Translations under genes and position numbers: made by a program
Source of the DNA: UBA8437 sp963580005
GTDB lineage: Bacteria; Planctomycetota; Planctomycetia; Planctomycetales; Planctomycetaceae
DNA: 8,615 bases
NCBI GenBank assembly: GCA_963580005.1
Contig: CAUZJR010000225.1
Coordinates: forward strand, 1-8,615
Reading direction: 5' to 3'
Part shown: positions 1-5,958 of the stretch, piece by piece
How positions within the stretch are numbered: position 1 is the first letter of the stretch
Layout of the letters: the number at the start of each line of letters is the position of its first letter
Notes under the pieces: generated by a model
What the model was told of the DNA's origin: nothing
The model's database searches: none
Seen by the model: the letters and a program-made list of their open reading frames with translations, nothing else

Positions 1-963
1 ACCAAGGCCACCGCGGCGATCAAGACGGCTGAAAAGCCGGTCGGCGTCGTCGCCTTTTCACCAGATGGGAAGCTGCTGCTGACCGGTGGAGCCGACCAGC
101 GGATCCACGTCTGGTACGCGGCGGCCGGCAAGGCGGTGGAGATGATTTCCGGGCACACCGGCGCCATCACCTCGCTCTCGATTTCCCCCTCGGGCTTGGT
201 TCTCTCGGGCGGCGCCGACAAGCTGGCCGCCACCTGGGACATCTCGCCCCGCTGGTCGCTCGCAGGGCAACTGGGACCCAAGGCCGACAAGCCCCTGGAC
301 CTCAGTGAATCTTCCTTCGTCAGCCGCGTGCTGTCTGTCGACTTCAGTCACGACGGCAAACTGCTGGTCACCGGTGGTGGTGACCCGTCGCGGAGCGGTG
401 AGCTGATGATCTGGGACGTAGCCAAGAAGAGCCTGGTGAAGGAGTTCAAGGACGCTCACAGCGACACGGTCTTCGGAGCCGAGTTCTCTCGAGACGGCAC
501 CAAGTTGCTCTCGGGAGCCGCCGACAAGTTCGTCAAGATCTTCGACGTCGCCAGCGGCAAACACATCCGCAGCTTCGAAGGGCACACGCACCACGTGCTC
601 GATGTGAGCTGGAAGGCCGACAACACCTCGATCGCAAGTGCCGGAGCCGACAACGTGATCAAGGTCTGGAACGTCGATACCGGTGAACAGCGGCGAACGA
701 TCGGCGGCTACTCGAAGCAGGTCACCTCGTTGCGGTTCGTGGGAATCGGTGAGAACGTGATCAGCTGCGGTGGAGACAAGGCGGTCAAGTACCACAAGAT
801 CGGCAACGGCCAGAATTACCGCAGTTTCAGCGGTGGCACCGATTTCATGTATGCGGCCGCGTCGAGTCGCGACGAGTCGTATGTGGTGGCCGGTGGCGAG
901 GACGGAATCGTACGGATCTGGAACGGCAAGGATGCCAAGCTCATCAAGGCATTCAACCCGTAG
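1..963 (+). CDS. WD40-repeat protein, 5' end outside window (probable C-terminal part of a planctomycete cytochrome c-WD40 protein)
   Basis: The reading frame is open from base 1 to TAG at 961-963, giving 320 residues of a longer protein. Seven WD40-type repeats can be read. Each has a hydrophobic strand followed by FSPDGK-like and (S/T)GGAD-like turns and an IWD/VWN-like end: for example AFSPDGKLLLTGGAD and RIHVWY near residues 18-41, IKVWNVD near 220, and IVRIWNG near 304-310. Seven repeats are enough for one closed beta-propeller, a scaffold for protein-protein contacts. The last repeats (SCGGDKAVKYH, FMYAAASSRDES, VAGGEDG) resemble, from memory, the C-terminus of planctomycete proteins that fuse a c-type cytochrome domain to WD40 repeats. 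The upstream domain is not visible, so that fusion is inference. An intrinsic terminator follows 43 bases after the stop, so this gene probably ends its transcription unit. Confidence 0.9.
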   Translation, partial: TKATAAIKTAEKPVGVVAFSPDGKLLLTGGADQRIHVWYAAAGKAVEMISGHTGAITSLSISPSGLVLSGGADKLAATWDISPRWSLAGQLGPKADKPLDLSESSFVSRVLSVDFSHDGKLLVTGGGDPSRSGELMIWDVAKKSLVKEFKDAHSDTVFGAEFSRDGTKLLSGAADKFVKIFDVASGKHIRSFEGHTHHVLDVSWKADNTSIASAGADNVIKVWNVDTGEQRRTIGGYSKQVTSLRFVGIGENVISCGGDKAVKYHKIGNGQNYRSFSGGTDFMYAAASSRDESYVVAGGEDGIVRIWNGKDAKLIKAFNP

Positions 964-1006
964 ACGTTTGACCGGGGCCATCAGCCCATCGGTCACAGAG
1001 ATCATT

Positions 1007-1047
1007 GCGACGGCCGCCACGACACTCGTTGGCGGTCGTCGTTTTTT
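1007..1047 (+). terminator. Intrinsic (Rho-independent) terminator after the WD40 gene
   Basis: A 12-base left arm (1007-1018, GCGACGGCCGCC) pairs with 1031-1042 (GGCGGTCGTCGT) through ten Watson-Crick pairs and two G-U pairs, across a 12-base loop. A run of six T follows at 1042-1047. It lies 43 bases after the WD40 stop. The T-run exists only on this side, so it acts for the plus strand and separates the WD40 gene from the next unit. Confidence 0.88.
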
Positions 1048-1150
1048 GTGATCGACCCGACGAGTGATTCTCCTTTGCAGACGCCCCCGTCGGGACTCTG
1101 CTCGGAGCGAGGCCGGACCAGTTTGGAGCCGTCGCAGGACGAGAGTTTTC

Positions 1151-2437
1151 ATGAGCGAACAACTCGAACGCAGGCTGTTCGATGAACTCGAGCAGTTGCC
1201 TCTGATCGACCCGCACACCCACATCAACCCGCACGCCCCGGCCTCGGAAACGCTGGCCGACATACTCGGGTACCATTACTACACCGAGCTGGCTCATTCG
1301 GCGGGGCTGCCTCGCGAGCGGATCGAGGAGCCTGGCCTGGAGCCTCGTGAACTGGTCTCCCGGTTGGCCCCATTCCTCGATCACCTCGACAACACCGTCC
1401 AGGTCAGCTGGCTGGTGGAGATGTGTCGTGAGTTCTTCGGGTTCGAGGGGGACCGGATCGGTTCGGACAACTGGGAGTCGGTCTACGATCAGGCGCTGGT
1501 GAGGATGTCGGCGGAGGACTGGGAAGAGACCGTGCTGAGTCACAGCGGCCTGGAGCAGGTCTACCTGACCAACGACTTCGACGATCCGCTCGAGGGGTTT
1601 GACACCAGCCGTTATGTACCGTGCCTGAGAACTGATGACCTGGTGTTCCACCTGTCTCGTCAGTCGACGCGGGATCGATTCGAGCAGGCCACCGGCACGG
1701 CGATTTCGGATTCGGCCACGTTGAAGTCTGGCCTGGGTCAGTTGTTCGAGCATTTCACGTCGCGGGGTGCCCGGGCCTGTGCGATTTCTCTGCCGCCGGA
1801 CTTCACTCCGACGTCACCTGATCTGACCGCTGCGGACTCGGCGTTGTCGAGGCTGGAGGGTGACACCGAGTGGAGCAGCGACGAATCGACTGCGGTGTCG
1901 CGGATGGTGTTCTGGTCGCTCTCACAGGCGTGTGCCGACTTCGGGCTGCCGTTTGACCTGATGATCGGGGTCAACCGTCAGGTCTATCCTGCCGGCGTCT
2001 ACCAGGGCCAGGACCTCTTCGACAAGCGGACGTCGCTGAGGCAGTACGCGGACTTGTTCAATGCCTTTCCCGGTGTGACCTATCCCATCTCGGTGTTGTC
2101 TTCGACGAGCAACCAGGAGCTGGTCAGCTACAGCTGGATCTTCCCCAACGTGGTGACCAATGGTCACTGGTGGTATTCCAACATCCCGGCCTACATCGAG
2201 GTGGACTGTCGCAGTCGCTTGCAGGCCGTGCCGCGTCACAAGCAGATTGGGTACTATAGCGACATGTACAAGCTGGAATTCGCATTGCCGAAGTTCCGGA
2301 TGTACCGTGGCATTTTGGCGCGTGTGTTGGCGAGCGACTTCGTGGTGGGTCGTGGCTGGAGCGAGACTCGGGCTCTGGAGCTGGGGCGTCAGGTGCTGCG
2401 AGGAAATGTCGAGACGATTTTCGGTGGAGCGTCCTGA
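1151..2437 (+). CDS. UxaC-like (glucuronate isomerase family) amidohydrolase-fold protein
   Basis: This is a 428-residue protein. Near the N-terminus the metal-binding HxH motif of the amidohydrolase superfamily is visible (IDPHTHINPH, H22 and H24). Further segments match uronate isomerase UxaC in order: TNDFDDPL (UxaC TTDDPID-like), VPCLRTDDL (LPSWRPD-like), LMIGVNRQVY (IGAxR-like), NGHWWYSN (SGWWFND-like), and YYSDMYK with D371 at the place of the third metal ligand (LTDSRS-like). A C-terminal helical region closes the protein. UxaC isomerises glucuronate or galacturonate to the keto acid in the cytosol. The UxaC segment reading SDHG is replaced here by ISLPPDF, so the substrate may differ and the isomerase activity is uncertain. 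ATG at 1151 was chosen because the HxH motif then sits about 20 residues in, and purine-rich AGGACGAGAG precedes it. A GTG at 1064 would add an arginine-rich stretch unlike the family. The FHA-phosphatase gene starts 32 bases downstream, suggesting co-transcription. Confidence 0.78.
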   Translation: MSEQLERRLFDELEQLPLIDPHTHINPHAPASETLADILGYHYYTELAHSAGLPRERIEEPGLEPRELVSRLAPFLDHLDNTVQVSWLVEMCREFFGFEGDRIGSDNWESVYDQALVRMSAEDWEETVLSHSGLEQVYLTNDFDDPLEGFDTSRYVPCLRTDDLVFHLSRQSTRDRFEQATGTAISDSATLKSGLGQLFEHFTSRGARACAISLPPDFTPTSPDLTAADSALSRLEGDTEWSSDESTAVSRMVFWSLSQACADFGLPFDLMIGVNRQVYPAGVYQGQDLFDKRTSLRQYADLFNAFPGVTYPISVLSSTSNQELVSYSWIFPNVVTNGHWWYSNIPAYIEVDCRSRLQAVPRHKQIGYYSDMYKLEFALPKFRMYRGILARVLASDFVVGRGWSETRALELGRQVLRGNVETIFGGAS

Positions 2438-2453
2438 GCGAGGATGTTCGAAC

Positions 2454-2459
2454 AAGGAG
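2454..2459 (+). promoter_or_regulatory. Shine-Dalgarno site of the FHA-GAF-PP2C gene
   Basis: AAGGAG lies ten bases before the ATG at 2470 and fixes that start. It is the clearest ribosome binding site in the window; several neighbouring genes have weak sites or none. Confidence 0.7.
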
Positions 2460-2469
2460 TGGGCCAACG

Positions 2470-4158
2470 ATGGCTGTGCTGATGTTGCTTCAGGGAGGGC
2501 AGGCGGTCCCTCATGAACTCGACGGTGACGAGATCCTGATCGGGCGTCATCCCGATTGCGGCGTGCAGTTGGAATCGAACGCGGTCTCGCGTCGACATGC
2601 TCGTGTCTTCATCCAGGACGGTCGTTACCTGATCGAGGATCTTGGCAGCGGAAATGGCACTTCGGTCAACGGCCAGACGATCGAGGCTGCGACGCCGCTG
2701 AACTCCGATGACCGCATCAAGCTGGGACCGGTGCTGATGCGGTTCGAGGACGGCAAGGGGGGCGGCGGCGGGGCGTCCGGCGGGGGGGCCGGGGCCACGA
2801 GTAACGTGGGGAGCACGATGGTGGGCGTCTCGCTCGACGACGACGAAGCCACGATCATGAGCCAAGTCGAGAGCGGTACGGGATTCGGTACGCTGGGTGT
2901 GCGGCCCGAGCAGAAGCTGAAGGGGGTGTTGGAGATCAGCCGGGCGCTGGCCGGTTCGGTTGATGTCGAGTCGATGTTGCCCAAGGTGCTCGACACGCTG
3001 TTCGGGATCTTCAACCAGGCCGACCGGGGCTGCGTGCTGCTGCAGGACCCCGAGGGCGGCGGCGAGCTGATTCCGCGGGCGATGAAGCACAGGCGCGAAT
3101 CCGATGACGCGACGGTGACGCTCAGCCGCACCATCGTCAACAAGGTGATCCAGGACAAGGCCGGGTTGCTCTCGGCCGACGCCTCCAGCGATTCCCAGTT
3201 CTCCGCCAGCGAGTCGATCTCGAATCTCTCGATTCGATCAATGATGTGCGTACCGATGCTGGGCGTCGACGGCGAGGTGGCTGGAGTCATCAACCTCGAC
3301 ACCCAGAACCCGCTCAACCAGTTCAACAGCGATGATCTCGAACTCCTGCAGGCCGTCGCCGGTCAGGCGGCCTTGAGCTACGAGTCGGCTCGACTGATGT
3401 CGTCGTTCATGGAGAAACAGAAGCAGGATGGTGAGCTGGATATTGCTCGAGGCGTGCAGGAGGCGTTGTTGCCACAGGAGTTGCCCGAGGCCGAGGGGTA
3501 CTCGTTCTTTGCATCCTACGATGCCGCCCAGGCCGTCGGTGGCGACTACTACGACGCGCTGCAGCTGGAGGACGGCAGGATTTGCCTGGCTTTCGGAGAC
3601 GTGGCGGGGAAGGGGGTCCCCGGTGCCCTGATCATGTCGCGGATCTCCAGCTGTGTGCAGAACACGATGTCCTTTGCGACATCGATCGAGCAGGCTGTGG
3701 CGGCGATCAACAACCACATGTGTGCCAATGCGGTCGAAGGCCGTTTCGTGACCTTCGTACTGGCGATCATCGACCCGGTGGCTCATCACCTGACCCTGGT
3801 CAACGGCGGCCACATGTCACCGATGATCCTGACCCCCGCGGGGTCGATCGAGGAGTTCGACTCCGAGACCGTCGGGTTGCCGATCGGTGTGATGGAAGAC
3901 TACCCATTCGAGGTGGTCGAGCGTCCGATTGCCGAGGGTGAGATGATCGTGATCTTCACCGACGGGGTTGATGAGGCGATGAACCCGGCCGGTGAACTTT
4001 ACACGCTCGAACGGATGCGCAAATTCCTGCTGGCTGGACCGCGGCAGGCCGATGAACTCGGCCGTGCGTTGCTGGGCGATGTGAGGGAGTGGGCCGATGG
4101 TCGAGACCAGAACGACGACATCACGATCATGACGTTTGGTCGAGATGCCTCGGCCTAG
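2470..4158 (+). CDS. FHA-GAF-PP2C serine/threonine phosphatase (RsbU/SpoIIE type)
   Basis: This is a 562-residue cytosolic signalling protein with three domains and no membrane segment. An FHA domain (about residues 1-95) has the phosphothreonine-reading core: GR at 25-26, S40, H43, GSGNGT at 59-64 and N67. A glycine-rich linker (about 97-108) follows. A GAF-like sensory domain spans about 147-305, ending in CVPMLG, GVINLDT and a terminal helix. The PPM/SpoIIE phosphatase domain (about 330-560) keeps the metal aspartates: GGDYYD (D359), GDVAGKG (D377), FTDGVDEA (D498) and NDDI (D550). The family dephosphorylates phosphoserine or phosphothreonine on partners, classically anti-sigma-factor antagonists in partner-switching pathways. 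FHA likely recruits a phosphorylated partner and GAF may sense a small ligand; both roles are inferred. No anti-sigma kinase or STAS protein is visible in the window. Start: ATG with AAGGAG ten bases upstream. The stop is shared as a palindrome with the converging 92-residue gene. Confidence 0.93.
   Translation: MAVLMLLQGGQAVPHELDGDEILIGRHPDCGVQLESNAVSRRHARVFIQDGRYLIEDLGSGNGTSVNGQTIEAATPLNSDDRIKLGPVLMRFEDGKGGGGGASGGGAGATSNVGSTMVGVSLDDDEATIMSQVESGTGFGTLGVRPEQKLKGVLEISRALAGSVDVESMLPKVLDTLFGIFNQADRGCVLLQDPEGGGELIPRAMKHRRESDDATVTLSRTIVNKVIQDKAGLLSADASSDSQFSASESISNLSIRSMMCVPMLGVDGEVAGVINLDTQNPLNQFNSDDLELLQAVAGQAALSYESARLMSSFMEKQKQDGELDIARGVQEALLPQELPEAEGYSFFASYDAAQAVGGDYYDALQLEDGRICLAFGDVAGKGVPGALIMSRISSCVQNTMSFATSIEQAVAAINNHMCANAVEGRFVTFVLAIIDPVAHHLTLVNGGHMSPMILTPAGSIEEFDSETVGLPIGVMEDYPFEVVERPIAEGEMIVIFTDGVDEAMNPAGELYTLERMRKFLLAGPRQADELGRALLGDVREWADGRDQNDDITIMTFGRDASA
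2757..2794 (+). repeat. G-rich tract encoding the glycine linker between FHA and GAF
   Basis: G-runs of 6, 4, 7 and 4 bases (2757-2762, 2770-2773, 2782-2788, 2791-2794) sit on the coding strand within 38 bases. They encode a run of glycines with a few Ala/Ser (residues 97-108), a flexible interdomain linker. Four G-runs could also form a G-quadruplex in the mRNA or the non-template strand, although the 8-base middle loop is slightly long. Confidence 0.7.
4155..4158. other. Palindromic CTAG shared as stop codon by two convergent genes
   Basis: On the plus strand TAG at 4156-4158 ends the FHA-GAF-PP2C gene. On the minus strand TAG at 4157-4155 ends the 92-residue gene. The two coding regions overlap by these four bases, so no terminator can sit between them. 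Confidence 0.85.
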
Positions 4159-4433
4159 AGCTCGATTTCACACGGCGCGGCCACCTTGCGGTAGCCCAGG
4201 CTCCGCATCACCTCCAGCACCTCGCTCCAGGTCGGGAACTGGCGACCGCTGCGACGCTTGTAGTCGTCCATCGCCGTCATGAACTCGATCTCCTCATGAT
4301 CGTAGTTACGCTCGCATGTGGTCGGATCGATGTGTCGGCGGCGTTCGACCTTCTTGCGTCCACGTCGTTCGGACAACTCGTGCTTCGGATCGACGCGATG
4401 GGTTTCCTGCGGCGTGTGATCTGAATTCGTCAT
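4155..4433 (-). CDS. Small conserved hypothetical protein (92 aa), likely planctomycete-specific
   Basis: The function is unknown. The N-terminal half is charged and probably disordered (RRGRKKVERRR, then a stretch around HIDPTTCERNY). The C-terminal half, from about residue 46, looks like a compact helical domain: EEIEFMTAMDDYKRR, then FPTWSEVLEVMRSLGYRK, ending near CEIEL. The FPTWSEVLEVxRSLGYRK segment resembles, from memory, short proteins recurrent in Planctomycetes, which is the main reason to call this a gene. The start is ATG at 4433-4431; there is no convincing Shine-Dalgarno before it. A 225-base gap separates it from the 65-residue gene upstream on the same strand, so it may have its own promoter. 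Its stop overlaps the phosphatase stop. The basic N-terminus could contact nucleic acid or acidic partners, but nothing in the sequence proves it. Confidence 0.75.
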   Translation of the reverse strand: MTNSDHTPQETHRVDPKHELSERRGRKKVERRRHIDPTTCERNYDHEEIEFMTAMDDYKRRSGRQFPTWSEVLEVMRSLGYRKVAAPCEIEL

Positions 4434-4658
4434 GGGTGCGGTGTCCGGTGATGCGAGACGGCGGGGGTGCTGGCCCGAGAGAGCCCGTAGGAGGGCACGG
4501 TCCTTCTGGGTGGGATCGGTCGCCTGCCAGTGTGGACTGCAGCCGTACGGGCGGTATCGCGCCTGTAGCAGAGGTAGGACGTTGCAGGTTTCGGCAGGTC
4601 ATGCCGATTGCAGCGTTTCGAGAGTCGCGGGGGGCTCGTGTCTGCCCGGCAACGGCGA
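4434..4658. other. Intergenic leader between the two small minus-strand genes
   Basis: These 225 bases hold no credible gene: frames that stay open have biased, arginine- and serine-rich translations typical of GC-rich noncoding DNA. One small perfect hairpin is visible (TCGGCA at 4591-4596 pairing with TGCCGA at 4602-4607 around a 5-base loop), without a T-run on either side. No convincing promoter consensus was found. The region is presumably the 5' leader of the 92-residue gene. Confidence 0.5.
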
Positions 4659-4856
4659 CTACTTCTGGATGCACTCGCGGGCGACTTGCCGTGAAAAGCG
4701 GTAGGCATGTCGCAGAGTGATCAATCGGCTTTCGAGCTGATCTTCGGTGTAGTACCGACCCGATTCGCTTCGTGGCAGACCGGCGATTTCGATGGTCAGC
4801 GGGATCAGGTCGAGGAATTCTCGGTAATTGCGCTGCTGTTCGTTCGAGTCGGTCAC
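4659..4856 (-). CDS. Small conserved hypothetical protein (65 aa), GTG start
   Basis: The function is unknown. The whole chain is mixed hydrophobic and charged and looks like a small helical fold: EQQRNYREFLDLIPLTIEIAG, then LPRSESGRYYTEDQLESR, then LRHAYRFSRQVAREC. There is no signal peptide or membrane segment. The pattern YREFLDLIPLTIEIAGLP..EGRYYTEDQ...R resembles, from memory, a short protein recurrent in Planctomycetes. The start is GTG at 4856-4854; no ATG lies in frame upstream before the neighbouring gene, and the Shine-Dalgarno is weak. It begins 83 bases after the stop of the FHA protein on the same strand, consistent with co-transcription. A plus-strand reading of the same bases would be antisense to the FHA gene as well and lacks any recognisable motif. 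Confidence 0.72.
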   Translation of the reverse strand: MTDSNEQQRNYREFLDLIPLTIEIAGLPRSESGRYYTEDQLESRLITLRHAYRFSRQVARECIQK

Positions 4857-4888
4857 GGTGCAGGTTCCAGGTTTGTGTGGCCAGCGGA

Positions 4889-4900
4889 CGATCCGGATCG
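4889..4900. repeat. 12-bp perfect palindrome upstream of the 65-aa gene
   Basis: CGATCCGGATCG is a perfect palindrome lying 32 bases before the GTG start of the 65-residue gene, between it and the FHA gene. It could be an operator or simply chance in a GC-rich spacer. Confidence 0.3.
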
Positions 4901-4939
4901 AGGAGCGGATGGCTCCGGGGAGTCGGCCTGGGGGGAGTG

Positions 4940-5944
4940 TTACGATCCGGCCGATGGTCGGCGGTGCATGTACTGCTTGATGATGTCTTCGGCCACGTTC
5001 GAGGGGTTGTCTTCCTGGGCCGAAGCTTCGCCACCGTCGCCTTCCCCCTCGGGCTTGACGACCGGCTCGGGGTCCTTGGCTCCGGTGGTGGCCGGATCGG
5101 GCAGGGTGACATCGAGAGCATTGGCGATTGGTGTGGCTGGGCCCTGGGGAGGTATCGCCGCCGGAGGCTCCGTCGGGGCCTGTGGCACGGCGGGTGCAAA
5201 TCCGGGAGGCATCATGCCGGGCATCACGCCGGGTTGCGGGAGATACGGCATCTGCTGCTGCATGGCCATTTGCTGCTGCATGGCCAACTGCTGCTGCATG
5301 GCCAATTGCTGCTGCTGCTGCTGTTGCTGCTGTTGCATCGCCATCTGCTGCTGCATCGCCAGTTGCTGCTGCAATTGCTGTTGCTGCAACTGCTGTTGCT
5401 CGTTGGGGATCACGGTCGTGTCGTCAGAGAGCATGGCGGTATTGGCGGCGGAGTCGATCTGCCCGATCGCATCGGCGGGCAAGTCGATCATCGTGTCGCC
5501 GGAATTGGGTTCTTCGAGCGTCTCGTCGTCGAGCACATCTTCCGAGGCAGTCGTCTCGGTCGTCTCGGCTGCCTCGGTCGTCTCAGCTGCCTCGGTCGTC
5601 TCGTCGGAGTCCGAGGTTTCCGGTTCAGCGACTTCGCTGTCGGATTCGGTGAGCATCACTTCAAATTCCAGCGGTCCGACCGCGACGCGGTCTCCCTGGT
5701 TGAGCTGGAGTTGTCCGGTGATGACTTCGCCGTTGACCAGTGTCCCGTTGGTACTGCCGAGGTCTCTCACTCGCAGGCAGAACGCATCGAGAGTAAAGCA
5801 GCAATGGTGTCGGCTGACCGACTCACTGTTGGGACGCAAGTGGCAGTCCTGTTCGCGACCGATCAGGAACTTGCGATCCACTTCCAGCGGGATCAATTTA
5901 CCGTCGTGCCGTCCCCCGACGGCTTTCAATTCAGCACGCAACAT
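4940..5944 (-). CDS. FHA-domain protein with acidic ETTEA repeats and a glutamine/methionine-rich low-complexity region
   Basis: This is a 334-residue cytosolic protein. The N-terminal FHA domain (about 1-98) has a full phosphothreonine-binding core: GR at 29-30, S44, H47, GSTNGT at 63-68 and N71. After it come an acidic, Thr-rich segment (about 99-150, with an ETTEAA repeat at 115-132), a Gln-rich tract (183-231; 32 Gln of 49, in QQQ(L/M)AM units), and a Pro/Met/Gly/Ala-rich stretch (232-280). A charged disordered stretch follows, and the protein ends in a short predicted helix, AEDIIKQYMHRRP. There is no enzymatic domain, so it is best seen as an adaptor or scaffold that reads a phosphorylated partner; the partner is unknown. 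A GGAG lies ten bases before the ATG at 5944-5942, and a candidate promoter lies about 260 bases upstream. The 65-residue gene follows on the same strand. Confidence 0.9.
   Translation of the reverse strand: MLRAELKAVGGRHDGKLIPLEVDRKFLIGREQDCHLRPNSESVSRHHCCFTLDAFCLRVRDLGSTNGTLVNGEVITGQLQLNQGDRVAVGPLEFEVMLTESDSEVAEPETSDSDETTEAAETTEAAETTETTASEDVLDDETLEEPNSGDTMIDLPADAIGQIDSAANTAMLSDDTTVIPNEQQQLQQQQLQQQLAMQQQMAMQQQQQQQQQQLAMQQQLAMQQQMAMQQQMPYLPQPGVMPGMMPPGFAPAVPQAPTEPPAAIPPQGPATPIANALDVTLPDPATTGAKDPEPVVKPEGEGDGGEASAQEDNPSNVAEDIIKQYMHRRPSAGS
5252..5398 (-). repeat. CAG/CAA-rich repeat encoding a polyglutamine/QQQ(L/M)AM tract
   Basis: On the minus strand this is a mix of CAG and CAA codons interrupted by Leu-Ala-Met or Met-Ala-Met triplets. 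It encodes residues 183-231 of the FHA protein, with an uninterrupted run of ten Gln. Recurring 18-base units (QQQ plus L/M-A-M) show growth by duplication or slippage. Such tracts are prone to length change and form disordered or coiled-coil segments. Confidence 0.9.
5549..5602 (-). repeat. Tandem 18-bp repeat encoding ETTEAA
   Basis: Three head-to-tail copies of an 18-base unit (GAGACGACCGAGGCAGCT type, the last copy ending ACGACT) encode residues 115-132 of the FHA protein as ETTEAA, ETTEAA, ETTETT. The near identity of DNA as well as protein points to recent duplication. Confidence 0.85.
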
Positions 5945-5954
5945 CCCAAACGTA

Positions 5955-5958
5955 CTCC
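5955..5958 (-). promoter_or_regulatory. Ribosome binding site of the FHA/Q-rich gene
   Basis: GGCGGAG on the minus strand ends ten bases before the ATG at 5944-5942 and supports that start, which also places the FHA strand pattern at the usual distance from the N-terminus. Confidence 0.55.

Noticed and set aside
1064..1150. Upstream GTG extension of the UxaC-like gene
   Set aside because: It adds 29 Arg/Ser-rich residues with no family match and has no ribosome binding site; ATG at 1151 gives the usual distance to HxH.
58..1263. 401-residue minus-strand open frame
   Set aside because: It is antisense to the WD40 repeats and the start of the UxaC-like gene and runs across the terminator; its translation has no recognisable domain.
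953..1753. 266-residue minus-strand open frame
   Set aside because: It is antisense to the UxaC-like gene, whose HxH and other family motifs are on the plus strand.
4591..4607. Hairpin TCGGCA/TGCCGA as a terminator of the 65-aa gene
   Set aside because: The stem is six pairs only and no T-run follows on the minus strand.
4306..5199. 297-residue minus-strand open frame, Arg/Pro/Ser-rich
   Set aside because: It overlaps three better-supported minus-strand genes in another frame and has the composition of an out-of-frame GC-rich reading.
5252..5398. CRISPR array or variable-number repeat locus in the triplet-rich region
   Set aside because: The repeat is in frame, codon-periodic and lacks unique spacers; it is coding low-complexity sequence.
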